Assembly (NCBI RefSeq): GCF_040801785.1
Contig: NZ_CP161805.1
Location: forward strand, 2,046,001-2,110,000
Length of the DNA stretch: 64,000 nucleotides
Direction of reading: 5' to 3'
Source of the DNA: Sulfitobacter sp. LCG007
GTDB taxonomy: Bacteria; Pseudomonadota; Alphaproteobacteria; Rhodobacterales; Rhodobacteraceae
Positions within the stretch are counted from its first letter, which is position 1; each line of letters opens with the position of its first letter. Below the pieces are notes generated by a model. The model was given only the letters and a program-made list of their open reading frames with translations, was not told the origin of the DNA and ran no database searches. This document shows positions 9,947 to 18,576 of this stretch, piece by piece. Made by a program: the position numbers and the translations under genes.

Positions 9947-10969
9947 ATGCCGCACATCGAAGAACCCAAGCTGATCTCTGGGAATGCGAACCTGCCCTTG
10001 GCCCGCGCCATCGCCCGTCGCATGACCATGCATCGCGGCAAGGCGGTCAATCTCGTCGATGCCCGGGTCGAACGTTTCAACGACGGCGAGATCTTCGTGG
10101 AAGTCTTCGAGAATGTGCGCGGCGAGGACATGTTCATCATCCAGCCGACTTCGAACCCGGCCAACGACAACCTCATGGAACTGGTGATCATGGCCGACGC
10201 GCTGAGGCGCTCCTCGGCACAGCGCATCACCGCCGTCCTGCCCTATTTCGGTTATGCCCGGCAGGACCGCCGCACCAAGGCGCGCACTCCGATCACGGCA
10301 AAGCTGGTGGCGAACATGCTGGTCGGAGCGGGCATCGAACGCATCCTGACGATGGACCTGCACGCCGCGCAGATCCAGGGCTTCTTCGACATCCCCGTCG
10401 ACAACCTCTACGCTTCGCCGGTCTTCGCGCTCGACATCCTGAGCCAGTTCCGCGGGCGCATGAACGAGATCACCATCATCTCTCCGGACGTGGGCGGCGT
10501 GGCCCGGGCGCGCGAACTGGCCAAGCGCATCAATTCGCCGCTTGCCATCGTCGACAAGCGCCGCGAGAAGCCGGGCGAGATCGCCGAGATGACCATCATC
10601 GGCGACGTCGCCGGCAAGATCTGCCTCATCGTCGACGACATGTGCGACACCGCCGGCACGCTCTGCAAGGCCGCCGAAGTGCTGATGGAGAACGGCGCCA
10701 CGGAGGTGCATTCCTACATCTCGCACGGAGTCATGTCCGGGCCTGCGGTTGAGCGCGTGACAAAGTCGGTGATGAAATCGCTTGTGCTGACCGACACGAT
10801 CGAACCCAGCAACGCCGTGAAATCCGCCCCCAACATCCGCATCGTCCCCACCGCCCCGATCTTCGCGCAGGCGATCCTGAACATCTGGAACGGCACATCG
10901 GTCTCGTCGCTCTTCGACACCGAGACCCTGAGCCCGATCTACGACGGAATGTACGCGGCAGCCGAGTAG
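9947..10969 (+). CDS. prs: Ribose-phosphate pyrophosphokinase (PRPP synthetase)
   Basis: The enzyme makes PRPP from ribose 5-phosphate and ATP for nucleotide, histidine, tryptophan and NAD synthesis. The 340-residue product shows FNDGEIFVEVFENVRGEDMF near the N-terminus, the catalytic flexible-loop region VLPYFGYARQDRR, and the PRPP-binding loop CLIVDDMCDTAGTL (about residues 225-238). I chose the ATG at 9947 (MPHIEEPKL); the frame is open further upstream but that part overlaps the isomerase gene and lacks family similarity. Confidence 0.94.
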   Translation: MPHIEEPKLISGNANLPLARAIARRMTMHRGKAVNLVDARVERFNDGEIFVEVFENVRGEDMFIIQPTSNPANDNLMELVIMADALRRSSAQRITAVLPYFGYARQDRRTKARTPITAKLVANMLVGAGIERILTMDLHAAQIQGFFDIPVDNLYASPVFALDILSQFRGRMNEITIISPDVGGVARARELAKRINSPLAIVDKRREKPGEIAEMTIIGDVAGKICLIVDDMCDTAGTLCKAAEVLMENGATEVHSYISHGVMSGPAVERVTKSVMKSLVLTDTIEPSNAVKSAPNIRIVPTAPIFAQAILNIWNGTSVSSLFDTETLSPIYDGMYAAAE

Positions 10970-11074
10970 CGCCTGCCTGCGGTCATCGACCGGACCGGGC
11001 CGGAAACGGTCCGGACATCGCCCGCGACCCGGACGGCGCGTTTGCCCTCAGGATGACTCCATCGACGATCCGCG

Positions 11075-11110
11075 CAAACAAACAGGCCGGAGCGCGTCGC
11101 GTCCCGGCCT
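11075..11110 (-). terminator. Terminator downstream of efp
   Basis: On the minus strand AGGCCGG (11104-11110) pairs with CCGGCCT (11084-11090) around a 13-base loop and is followed by the T-rich run GTTTGTTTG. It lies 24 bases after the efp stop. Confidence 0.65.
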
Positions 11111-11133
11111 CCCGATTGCGTATTCCGTCCCGC

Positions 11134-11697
11134 TCAGGCGCGTTCGGAGTATTCCATCGTCTCGGTATTGACGACAATGTCCTCGTCCTGCCCGACGAAG
11201 GGCGGCACCATGACCTTCACGCCGTTGTCGAGCAGCGCGGGCTTGAAGGAGTTCGCCGCTGTCTGGCCCTTCACCACCGGCTCGGTCTCGACGATCTTGC
11301 AGACCACCTTCTGGGGCAATTGCGCGTTCAGCGGCTCTGCGTCGTGATATTCCACAACAATCGTCATGCCGTCCTGAAGGAAAGGCCTGCGCTCGCCGAG
11401 CAATTCAGCCGGCAGTTGAACCTGCTCGTAAGTCTCGGTGTCCATGACGACAAGCATCCCGTTGTCCTCATAGAGGAAGGTCTGGTCCTTCTGCTCAAGT
11501 CTTACGCGTTCCACTTTGTCCGCGCTGCGGAAACGTTCGTTCAGTTTCGAGCCGTTGCGCAGGTTGCGCATCTCGACTTGGGCAAAAGCTCCGCCTTTTC
11601 CGGGCTTTACATGGTCGACCTTGACCGCGGCCCAAAGACCTCCGTTGTGTTCCAGGACATTCCCGGGACGGATTTCGTTACCATTGATCTTGGGCAT
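11134..11697 (-). CDS. efp: Translation elongation factor P
   Basis: EF-P relieves ribosome stalling at polyproline. The 187-residue length and three-domain pattern are normal. The tip loop KPGKGGAF places Lys34 at the site that is modified in other bacteria. The C-terminal segment [22 protein letters not shown] is typical of domain III. A sigma70-like promoter and a downstream terminator frame it as a single-gene unit. The modification enzymes are not in the window. Confidence 0.95.
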   Translation of the reverse strand: MPKINGNEIRPGNVLEHNGGLWAAVKVDHVKPGKGGAFAQVEMRNLRNGSKLNERFRSADKVERVRLEQKDQTFLYEDNGMLVVMDTETYEQVQLPAELLGERRPFLQDGMTIVVEYHDAEPLNAQLPQKVVCKIVETEPVVKGQTAANSFKPALLDNGVKVMVPPFVGQDEDIVVNTETMEYSERA

Positions 11698-11738
11698 TTG
11701 ACGGAACCTTGGCGAAGGTTGAAGAGAAACTGGCGCAT

Positions 11739-11767
11739 CCTATATCTTGGGCGGCTGGACCTGACAA
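11739..11767 (-). promoter_or_regulatory. Predicted promoter of efp
   Basis: On the minus strand TTGTCA (11762-11767), a 17-base spacer and TATAGG (11739-11744) lie 42 bases upstream of the efp start. It overlaps a divergent promoter-like sequence for the DUF6280 gene. Found by inspection only. Confidence 0.45.
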
Positions 11768-11788
11768 GACTACGATATCTCGTATAAG
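11761..11788 (+). promoter_or_regulatory. Predicted promoter of the DUF6280-type gene
   Basis: CTGACA (11761-11766), a 16-base spacer and TATAAG (11783-11788) face the plus strand. The -35 hexamer shares bases with the efp -35 box on the other strand, so the two promoters probably compete. The implied 5' leader is about 120 bases. Confidence 0.35.
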
Positions 11789-11915
11789 AAAGGGACCAAC
11801 CTATGCACTGAGCGCATGGACGTCATGCATATATGGGGTATCCGAATCGAGTTCGATCGGTCATAAGGGGCCCCATGCCGAAATAACAAGAGCAAGAATA
11901 ACGAAAGGACGACGA

Positions 11916-12236
11916 ATGAAAGATTTCGTTGACGGCACGGCCTTCAATAACGAGCAAGGCAACCGTGCACGTAAACTCTTTGCGGCAGTTGTACTTGCCG
12001 CACTCGACGACGCCATCGCTGACGACAAGAAGTATGGTAACGGACCTGAGCAGATCGCCCGCTGGGCACGCTCGCGCGATGGCCGCGAGGTTCTGACCTG
12101 CGCCGGGATCGACCCGAACGAACGTGTCGTTTCGGGGCTGATGGAATTCGTCGGCAAGGGTGTGCGGACGTCCGTCGCGCTCTCGCGTGAGGAATCCGAG
12201 CGCCGCAATGCCGCTCAGCAGGCCGAAGCCGCCTGA
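11916..12236 (+). CDS. DUF6280-type small conserved protein
   Basis: This 106-residue protein begins [20 protein letters not shown] and resembles a family conserved in Rhodobacterales (recalled as DUF6280; family number from memory). It has no signal peptide or membrane segment, and the C-terminus is a charged, Ala/Glu-rich helix. AAAGGA sits seven bases before the ATG. It has its own promoter-like sequence and terminator, so it is probably monocistronic. The function is unknown. Confidence 0.78.
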   Translation: MKDFVDGTAFNNEQGNRARKLFAAVVLAALDDAIADDKKYGNGPEQIARWARSRDGREVLTCAGIDPNERVVSGLMEFVGKGVRTSVALSREESERRNAAQQAEAA

Positions 12237-12258
12237 TCTACCTGTCGAGGAAGTCGAA

Positions 12259-12294
12259 AGAAAATGCGCGCCCTCGGGGGCGCATTTTCTTTTT
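12259..12294 (+). terminator. Terminator of the DUF6280-type gene
   Basis: AGAAAATG...GCCC pairs with GGGC...CATTTTCT (a CG bulge on the 5' side), followed by TTTT. The A/T-flanked stem would also work on the opposite strand. Confidence 0.7.
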
Positions 12295-12324
12295 CGGGAC
12301 CGGAACTTTGCGCATGGGCACAAG

Positions 12325-13788
12325 ATGACCAGGGCGATCATGATTCAGGGCACGGGCAGCAATGTGGGCAAGTCCCTGCTGGTCGCGGGCCTTGCGCGCG
12401 CCTTCCTGCGTCGCGGGCTGTCGGTGCGCCCGTTCAAGCCCCAGAACATGTCCAACAACGCCGCCGTGACATCGGACGGCGGCGAGATCGGGCGCGCGCA
12501 GGCCCTGCAGGCGCGGGCGGCGGGCGTTTCCCCGCATACCGACATGAACCCCGTCCTGCTGAAGCCCCAGACCGACACCGGCGCTCAGCTGGTGGTGCGC
12601 GGTCAGGTGCGCGGCACGCAGGAGGCCCGCGCATACGCACGCGGACGCGCCGCGCTCATGCCCGAAGTGCTTGAAAGCTTCGGGCGTCTTGCCGGGCTCT
12701 GCGACCTGGTGCTGGTCGAGGGCGCGGGCAGTCCGGCCGAGACCAATCTGCGCAGCGGCGATATCGCCAACATGGGCTTCGCGCGCGCTGCGGGGGTACC
12801 GGTGCTGCTGGTGGGCGATATCGACCGCGGCGGCGTCATTGCGCAGATCGTGGGCACAAGGGCGGTGCTCGAGCCGGAAGACGCGGCGATGATCCGTGGC
12901 TTTGCCGTGAACCGTTTCCGGGGCGACGTGACGCTTTTCGACGCCGGACGCGACGATATCGCCGCGCGCACCGGCTGGCCCTGCCTCGGCGTCATTCCCT
13001 GGTTCACGGCAGCGCAGCGCCTTCCCGCGGAGGACGTCATGGATCTGCCCGCGCGCGCCCGCTCGGCGGGCGCCGGCTGCCACATCGTGGTCCCGCGCCT
13101 GCCGCGCATCGCCAACTTCGACGACCTCGACCCGCTCGCCGCCGAGCCGGGGGTCGCGCTCGAGATCGTCGAGCCGGGCCGCCCCCTGCCCCTCGGCGCC
13201 GATCTCGTCCTGCTGCCCGGCAGCAAGGCGACGCTGTCGGATCTCGCCGCGTTGCGGGCCGAGGGATGGGACATCGACATCGCGGCGCATCTGCGCCAGG
13301 GCGGTCATGTGCTGGGTCTGTGCGGCGGCTATCAGATGCTGGGGCGGCGCGTCGCGGATCCCGAGGGCATCGAGGGCGCGGCGGGCGAGGCGCAGGGCCT
13401 CGGGCTGCTGGACGTCGAGACGGTTCTTGCGCCGAAAAAGGAACTCGCCCTGCGGTCCGGCGCACATGTCGCAAGCGGTGCTGCGCTGGAAGGATACGAG
13501 ATTCATATGGGGCGCACGACGGGCCCCGACTGCGCGCGCGGCTGGCTCGACATGGGCCGTGGGCCCACCGGCGCGGCTTCTGCGGATGGACGTGTCAGGG
13601 GCTGCTACCTGCACGGTCTCTTCGCGTCTGATGCCTTCCGCGCCGCCTTCCTGTCAGAGCTCGGTCAAAGGTCGGACCTGGCCTACGATGCGGGAGTCGA
13701 GGAAACGCTGGACGCGCTCGCCCAGCATCTCGAGCGTCACATGGACCTGGATCTTCTGCTGTCGCTCGCGCAGGAGCCGCGCCAGTGA
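12325..13788 (+). CDS. cobQ: Cobyric acid synthase
   Basis: The enzyme amidates adenosylcobyrinic acid a,c-diamide at four side chains in the vitamin B12 pathway. The 487-residue protein begins [17 protein letters not shown] with the nucleotide-binding loop at residues 9-17. It then carries KPQNMSNN and the glutamine amidotransferase domain, with the cysteine of [10 protein letters not shown] near residue 332, and HGLF near the C-terminus. No other cob gene is adjacent. The start was chosen because it matches the family N-terminus; the longer open frame overlaps the preceding gene and its terminator. Confidence 0.94.
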   Translation: MTRAIMIQGTGSNVGKSLLVAGLARAFLRRGLSVRPFKPQNMSNNAAVTSDGGEIGRAQALQARAAGVSPHTDMNPVLLKPQTDTGAQLVVRGQVRGTQEARAYARGRAALMPEVLESFGRLAGLCDLVLVEGAGSPAETNLRSGDIANMGFARAAGVPVLLVGDIDRGGVIAQIVGTRAVLEPEDAAMIRGFAVNRFRGDVTLFDAGRDDIAARTGWPCLGVIPWFTAAQRLPAEDVMDLPARARSAGAGCHIVVPRLPRIANFDDLDPLAAEPGVALEIVEPGRPLPLGADLVLLPGSKATLSDLAALRAEGWDIDIAAHLRQGGHVLGLCGGYQMLGRRVADPEGIEGAAGEAQGLGLLDVETVLAPKKELALRSGAHVASGAALEGYEIHMGRTTGPDCARGWLDMGRGPTGAASADGRVRGCYLHGLFASDAFRAAFLSELGQRSDLAYDAGVEETLDALAQHLERHMDLDLLLSLAQEPRQ

Positions 13789-13819
13789 CGCACGAGTTGT
13801 CCCGCCCTGCCCTGTCTGC

Positions 13820-14479
13820 CTAGTCCAGATCCTGCGCCGCAAGCGCGCGCTGGATCTCGCGTCGGACCAGCTTTCGGACGTTGCGCGTGATGCGCTCGCC
13901 AAGCGGGCCCTGCAGCTCGGCCCTGACGATATCTGCCACAAGCGCGCGCAGCGCCTCCTCGTCGAGCAGATCGTCTTCCGGGGTGAAGCTGTCCATGCGT
14001 CCCGCCGGATCGCCCCGACCACCTGCGTGCCCCTCGGGATCGTCATCCGGGTCAGCGTCGCGACCGGTTTCCGGCCACTCGAGGGCCGGCGCTTCGGTCC
14101 CGGCGTAATCGCCCTGGCCGGCATCGTCCGGCTCCCATATATCGGGATTGCGCTGGATTGCCGTCTCGAGCGCGGCGATCTTGTCGCCGAGCGTTACGGC
14201 GCGATCTTCTCCCGGCCAGGCCACCGTGTCCGAGTCATCCGAAGGTAGGGAGCCGTCGGTTCCGTCCGCCTGATGTTGCGAAGACGGGCCGTCTGAACCG
14301 GTGTTCCGGACCGCATCATCCTCATCGACCTGCACCCTCAGGGACGGCGTCAGCAACAGACGCCCGGTACCGGCCAGAGCGGATTCGGCGGCAGGATCGG
14401 ACGGCCGGCTTTCTGCCACAAGGCGCCGTACGGAGGAAAGTACGTCCTCTGCCTCAGAATTCGTCACGCTGTCCGACAT
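13820..14479 (-). CDS. popZ: PopZ-like polar organizing protein (DUF2497 type)
   Basis: This 219-residue acidic protein starts at the ATG at 14479, with GGGAACGG upstream. Its N-terminal helix EAEDVLSSVRRLVAE (residues 9-23) matches the Caulobacter PopZ pattern EEILASIRRIISED. A long Asp/Glu/Pro-rich, probably disordered linker follows. The C-terminus has short helices (LRALVADIVRAEL; RNVRKLVRREIQRAL) like the PopZ oligomerisation region. Its place next to tolC and pcm matches the popZ locus of other alphaproteobacteria, where valS usually follows. Known PopZ forms polar matrices that anchor ParB and the centromere. The assignment here is by motif and synteny. Confidence 0.72.
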   Translation of the reverse strand: MSDSVTNSEAEDVLSSVRRLVAESRPSDPAAESALAGTGRLLLTPSLRVQVDEDDAVRNTGSDGPSSQHQADGTDGSLPSDDSDTVAWPGEDRAVTLGDKIAALETAIQRNPDIWEPDDAGQGDYAGTEAPALEWPETGRDADPDDDPEGHAGGRGDPAGRMDSFTPEDDLLDEEALRALVADIVRAELQGPLGERITRNVRKLVRREIQRALAAQDLD

Positions 14480-14540
14480 GTTCAGTACCGTTCCCAGTTC
14501 ACCCCCGGGCAGCGTACGCCGCACGCCGCCCAAAGGAAAG

Positions 14541-15965
14541 TCACTGGCGCTGCAAGCGCTCCAGCACGCGGTCCAGCTGCTTGCCCTGTCTGGACTTGCT
14601 CACGGGTGCATCCTTGGCAAGGTTGTAATAGGCCGCCGGGTCGTATTGCGGGACGTTCAGCCCGAGGTCGCGCGCGGTCAACTGCCCGGTGGCCGAGAGC
14701 ACGCCGTAGGCCGCGACATAAAGCTGCGTCTGAACCTCGATGCGCGTATTTACCGCGTCGAGCAGGTCCTGTTCGGCGTTCAGGACATCCAGCGTCGTCC
14801 GCGCCCCAAGCGTCGCTTCCTCGCGGACCCCCTCGAAGGCGATATTCGACGCCTCTATGCCCTGTTCCGCTGACGCAAGGCTCGCCCGCGCCGCGGCAAG
14901 CTCGGCATAGGCGGCGCCCACGTTCTGGCTGATGTCGCGCTGAACGGTGTAGAGATTCGCCCGCTCCGAGTCGCGGACCGCCATGGCCCTGCGCACGTTC
15001 GAGGCCAGCGCCCCGCCCTGATAGATTGGCCCGCCGAGTTCCAGACCGATCGAACCGCTCCGCGTGAAGGCGTCAGAGGAATCCGTACGTTCCGAATACC
15101 CCAGCCGCCCCCCGGCCCTCAGGCTGGGCGCGATCTGTGCCTTTGCCCGCAGGATCGCAAGCTCCGCCGCGGCGACCTGATGCTGGGCGGCGAGGATGTT
15201 GGGATGCAGGCGCAACGCCACGGCCTTGGCTGCATCCACATTGGAATCGACCCGGGGGGTCGAGGGCGGCACATCGACTCTTCCGGGCTCGAGGCCGGTT
15301 GCATTGCGGTATTCCTCGCGCGCGCTGATCAGGTTTCCCTGAGCCTGGGCGAGGCCGCTTCTGGCCTCGGCCTGGGCTGCCTCGGCAAGCGCCACATCGG
15401 TGCGCGTCACCTCGCCAACTTCGAAGCGGTCCTGCGCGGCGCGCAGCTCTTCGCTCAGCAGGCGCAGGTTGTTCTGGCGCACCTCGACGAATTCGATCGC
15501 CGCGCGCAGGTTCATGAAGGCCTGCACCGCGCGGAACAGCACCTGCTGCTCGACTGCGACGAGGTTCTGGCGCGTTGCGAGCACGGTCTCCTTGGCGACA
15601 TCCACCCCGAGCCGACTGGCGCCGGCGTCCCAGAGCAGCATGTCCAGCGTGACGTTGATCGAAGCCGTCGTACTTTCGATCCCTTGCGTCTGCACGATCG
15701 TGTCGGTGCGCGTGTCGCCGAAGTCGCGCGTCATGTCGGCCGACCAGTTGAGGATCGGGCGCAACAAGGCTGTCGCGCCTGCCACATCCTCGTCCGCCGC
15801 GCGCAGCAGCGCCCGGTTCTGTTCGATCAGCCCGCTGCTGACATAGGCGCCCACGAGCGCATCCGCGAGCGTATCCGCCCTGACCGGAGCGACTCCGGAA
15901 AGACTGCCGATCACGGCCGCCGCCATCATCGATCGAAGCAATCGCATACCTGTCACTGCCTTCAT
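14541..15965 (-). CDS. tolC: TolC-family outer membrane efflux channel
   Basis: This 474-residue outer membrane factor forms a trimeric export duct with inner-membrane transporters. A signal peptide occupies about residues 1-30 (MKAVTGMRLLRSMMAAAVIG, cleavage after PVRA). Two repeated blocks of long helices follow, with typical segments NRALLRAADEDVAGA, ELRAAQDRFEVGEVTRTDV and EEATLGARTTLDVLNAEQDL. GAGGAAG stands eight bases before the ATG at 15965. It lies between pcm and the popZ-like gene on the same strand. The cognate pump is not in this window. Confidence 0.92.
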   Translation of the reverse strand: MKAVTGMRLLRSMMAAAVIGSLSGVAPVRADTLADALVGAYVSSGLIEQNRALLRAADEDVAGATALLRPILNWSADMTRDFGDTRTDTIVQTQGIESTTASINVTLDMLLWDAGASRLGVDVAKETVLATRQNLVAVEQQVLFRAVQAFMNLRAAIEFVEVRQNNLRLLSEELRAAQDRFEVGEVTRTDVALAEAAQAEARSGLAQAQGNLISAREEYRNATGLEPGRVDVPPSTPRVDSNVDAAKAVALRLHPNILAAQHQVAAAELAILRAKAQIAPSLRAGGRLGYSERTDSSDAFTRSGSIGLELGGPIYQGGALASNVRRAMAVRDSERANLYTVQRDISQNVGAAYAELAAARASLASAEQGIEASNIAFEGVREEATLGARTTLDVLNAEQDLLDAVNTRIEVQTQLYVAAYGVLSATGQLTARDLGLNVPQYDPAAYYNLAKDAPVSKSRQGKQLDRVLERLQRQ

Positions 15966-16042
15966 GTCGCTTCCTCGCGTCACGTGCCTGCCTCCATGGA
16001 TCCGCGACCGTTTTTCTTTTCTGTCCGGTCTGCGGCGATCAT

Positions 16043-16696
16043 CTACAATCTGAATGCCAGTTCCCTGTCGAAGCCCGGCAGCACGGGCGCCCCGGCATTG
16101 AATGCCATGCGCCACGAAATTCGCCCGTCCCGCTTGTAGCCGATACGCACTTCACCAAGCGCGCCTTCCATGAAGACGCAGGCGATGCGGCCGCCGTCCT
16201 TGACCTGTTGCGCGATCGATGCGGGAAGCTCGACCACGCCGCCCTCGACCAGCACCACATCGTAGGGGCCATGTTGCGCCGCCCCCTCGGCCAGCGGTCC
16301 GGTGTGGACCATGACGTTGTCGGCCCCGACCGAGGTCAGCGCCTCGCTCGCATCCCGCGCCAGATCCGCGTCTTCCTCCACCGCCACGACCGCCTCGGCC
16401 ATTCGTGCCATCACGGCAGCCGCATAGCCAAGCCCCGCGCCCAGATCGAGCACCAGCTCGTTCGCCGAGATGTCCAGTCCGTCCAGCATCTTGGCAAGGG
16501 TGCGCGGCTCCAGCACAACGCGCCCGCCGCCCAGGTCGAGGTTCTCGCCGAGATAAGCCGCCTCGCGCTTGGTCGCCGGCACGAAATCCTCGCGCGGTAC
16601 GGCCAGCATCGCGTCGATGATGGGAAATTTGGTCACGTCGGAGGGCCGGACCTGCGCGTCGACCATCATGGTGCGGCGCGCTGCGAAGTCTGTCAT
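16043..16696 (-). CDS. pcm: Protein-L-isoaspartate O-methyltransferase
   Basis: The enzyme uses SAM to methylate and repair isoaspartyl residues. The 217-residue protein begins MTDFAARRTMMVDAQVRPSD, matching the alphaproteobacterial group. SAM-binding motif I is VLDLGAGLGYAAAV (about residues 82-95), and post-motif VAVEEDADLA follows. It is first of three co-directional genes (pcm, tolC, popZ-like), an arrangement shared widely in alphaproteobacteria. Confidence 0.92.
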   Translation of the reverse strand: MTDFAARRTMMVDAQVRPSDVTKFPIIDAMLAVPREDFVPATKREAAYLGENLDLGGGRVVLEPRTLAKMLDGLDISANELVLDLGAGLGYAAAVMARMAEAVVAVEEDADLARDASEALTSVGADNVMVHTGPLAEGAAQHGPYDVVLVEGGVVELPASIAQQVKDGGRIACVFMEGALGEVRIGYKRDGRISWRMAFNAGAPVLPGFDRELAFRL

Positions 16697-16853
16697 CGTT
16701 CTAAACTCACCTGTTCAGATTTGCCCGATCAAGGTTTGCCACAACTTGCCCTCTGCGGCAACGCTACTGTTCCGTTTTTTGCGCCCGCTGTGACATGCCG
16801 GCGGCTCTTGCGGTGAAGCTGCGGATCATATAGCTGTGCGGCACACCACGGAT

Positions 16854-16927
16854 GGCGAGTTGGCGGAGTGGTGACGCAGCGGATTGCAAATCCGTGTACA
16901 CCGGTTCGATTCCGGTACTCGCCTCCA
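16854..16927 (+). tRNA. tRNA-Cys (GCA)
   Basis: The acceptor stem GGCGAGT pairs with ACTCGCC (16917-16923), followed by TCCA, so CCA is encoded. The anticodon loop reads TTGCAAA, giving anticodon GCA. The T-arm contains GGTTCGATTCC. The length is 74 bases. No integrated element is visible at its 3' end. Confidence 0.95.
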
Positions 16928-17128
16928 TCCAGTCTCGAGCAGTTGCCGAGAAGAGGTTCCCTGATTTGTGATGTTCGGTCGCCTGACGGCCAGGCGAAAG
17001 GCTTTGTGGCCTTGTGCAGCGCAGGCGCAGCGGAACAAGGAACTTGTGGGGAAAGACGGCTGGCGGGGGCGCATGGACAGGGGCGCGGGAAAATCTGCCG
17101 GAAAACCACGATTGCCTCACACTGACCG

Positions 17129-17268
17129 CGTGCTGGTACGTTTCAAGGCAAATGACGTGAGCGTGCCCGGCAAAAATCCGGCGCTGTGGTCATGGCAATG
17201 CCTGGATTGGCAGGGCAGGCGTTGACGCAGGCCACCGGCTCCAGTCTGTCGGCCAGGAACGCCTGCTG
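17129..17268 (+). promoter_or_regulatory. Probable cobalamin (B12) riboswitch upstream of hupE
   Basis: The 367-base gap between tRNA-Cys and hupE holds blocks like the B12 riboswitch: GTGCCCGGCAAAAATCCGGC (17160-17179), GCCACCGG (17231-17238), and the terminal GTCGGCCAGGAACGCCTGC (17248-17266). The usual CCCCGCAACTGT block is weak or missing, so this is a divergent member. It ends about 14 bases before the hupE ribosome site, placing it to control translation. HupE-type cobalt importers are known B12-riboswitch targets. Confidence 0.6.
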
Positions 17269-17294
17269 AAGGCCTGGATTGAAAGAGGTTGTCG

Positions 17295-17897
17295 GTGTCG
17301 CTTCGCTCGATGCTCGTGTTTCTCATTGCCGCAGGCGTGTCAGCCGCCTGGGCCTTTCCGGCGCTCGCCCATACCGGCGAGGGATATGGCGGCGGCCTCG
17401 CAGCCGGGATCACTCACCCAATTCTCGGTTGGGACCACGTCGCAGCCATGGTCGCTGTCGGGCTCTGGGGCGCATTCCTGGGGGCTCCGGCGATCTGGAT
17501 CCTGCCCGTGGTGTTTCCGCTGTTCATGGCCCTTGGTGCGGCGGCGGGCATCACAGGTCTTCCCGTGCCTGCGGTCGAAACCGGAATTGCGCTTTCCGCC
17601 GTCGTGCTGGGTCTGATGATTGTCTTCGCTGCTCGCCCACCTATCCGGGTGGCAGCGGTCATCGTGGGGCTGTTCGCGATCTTCCATGGCTATGCTCACG
17701 GTAAGGGACTCCCATCGACGGCCAACGCCTTTGCCTTCGCGGTCGGATTTGTCATTGCCACGGGACTGCTGCACCTGATGGGCATTGCCTTCGGGCTTCT
17801 CGTGAAATGGCCGCCGGGACGCGTCGCGGTCCGTGCCGCAGGCGGTTTGATCTCTCTGGCCGGGGTCGCCTTTCTGACTGGCATAGCCGGAGCATGA
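17295..17897 (+). CDS. hupE: HupE/UreJ-family membrane protein, probable cobalt or nickel importer
   Basis: This 200-residue integral membrane protein has a cleavable signal (about residues 1-24, ending PALA) followed by the HTGEG metal-ligand motif and about six membrane segments. The family motif HPILGWDHVAAM is present, with further histidines in FHGYAHG. I chose the GTG at 17295, six bases after GAGG; an in-frame TTG at 17289 abuts the ribosome site and is less likely. A B12-riboswitch-like leader suggests cobalt uptake repressed by cobalamin. The stop overlaps the ATG of the broken next gene. Confidence 0.85.
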   Translation: MSLRSMLVFLIAAGVSAAWAFPALAHTGEGYGGGLAAGITHPILGWDHVAAMVAVGLWGAFLGAPAIWILPVVFPLFMALGAAAGITGLPVPAVETGIALSAVVLGLMIVFAARPPIRVAAVIVGLFAIFHGYAHGKGLPSTANAFAFAVGFVIATGLLHLMGIAFGLLVKWPPGRVAVRAAGGLISLAGVAFLTGIAGA

Positions 17898-18300
17898 AGC
17901 CAGCACATTAGCTTGTCTGCCTGGCCATCGAGTCCGGGGCGAAGCCCGCTTACGCACACGGTTCGCTACCGGGCATCGACGGCTTTTACGCCGGGCTGCT
18001 GCATCCGTTCTCGACACCGTCACAAGCCGTCCTGATGCCTGGCCTTGGGCTGGTGGTCGGCAGCTTTGCCGTTCCGAAGGTGAATTGGCACTTGGCAGCA
18101 TTTCTTGCCGCGATGCTTGCAGGAATGCTTTCGGGAAGCAGGTTCGCACAACTCGACGCGGCGCTTTTCGCGGTCGCATTTGCGGTCTGCGCGTTGAACG
18201 CGCTGCAACCGGGGAAACTGCTCGCGGTCTCAATTCCGTTGGTCGCAGTCGCAGGTGTCCTGATCGGCATGGCATCCATTCCTGTGCAGGACCGACGCCA
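17894..18300 (+). pseudogene. Broken second HupE/UreJ-like gene
   Basis: An ATG overlapping the hupE stop (ATGA) opens a frame that meets a TAG after five codons (17909-17911). The same frame then continues open with HupE-partner-like sequence: AYAHGSLPGIDGFYAGLLHP, then hydrophobic segments ending near VAGVLIGMASIPVQDRR. After about 18300 the similarity stops and the frame runs into unrelated residues. Intact relatives have a full signal peptide and more C-terminal membrane segments. The next in-frame ATG is at 18035, which would omit the metal motif. It looks like decay by a nonsense change and a 3' deletion; the end is approximate. Confidence 0.65.
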
Positions 18301-18465
18301 GGCCGCTTGTGTAATGTTGCCATGGTATTCATCTACAGATGTTAGGAGACATTTTCACGGTCTGAGGGCAGCGGAGGTGCAGCGGAGGCCCGAAAAGCCC
18401 ATGAACCGGCACAGCGCGCGTGTCGGGCATTCCCGTCAGGCGACTGATACTGCTTGCTGATCGGA

Positions 18466-18541
<76 letters not shown>

Positions 18542-18576
18542 GTGGAGCGGCTATTAGCGCAAACCGGGCGCGGGCT

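Noticed and set aside
12238..13614. 458-codon minus-strand frame opposite cobQ
   Set aside because: Antisense shadow; composition is Arg/Ala/His-rich without motifs, while cobQ is complete on the plus strand.
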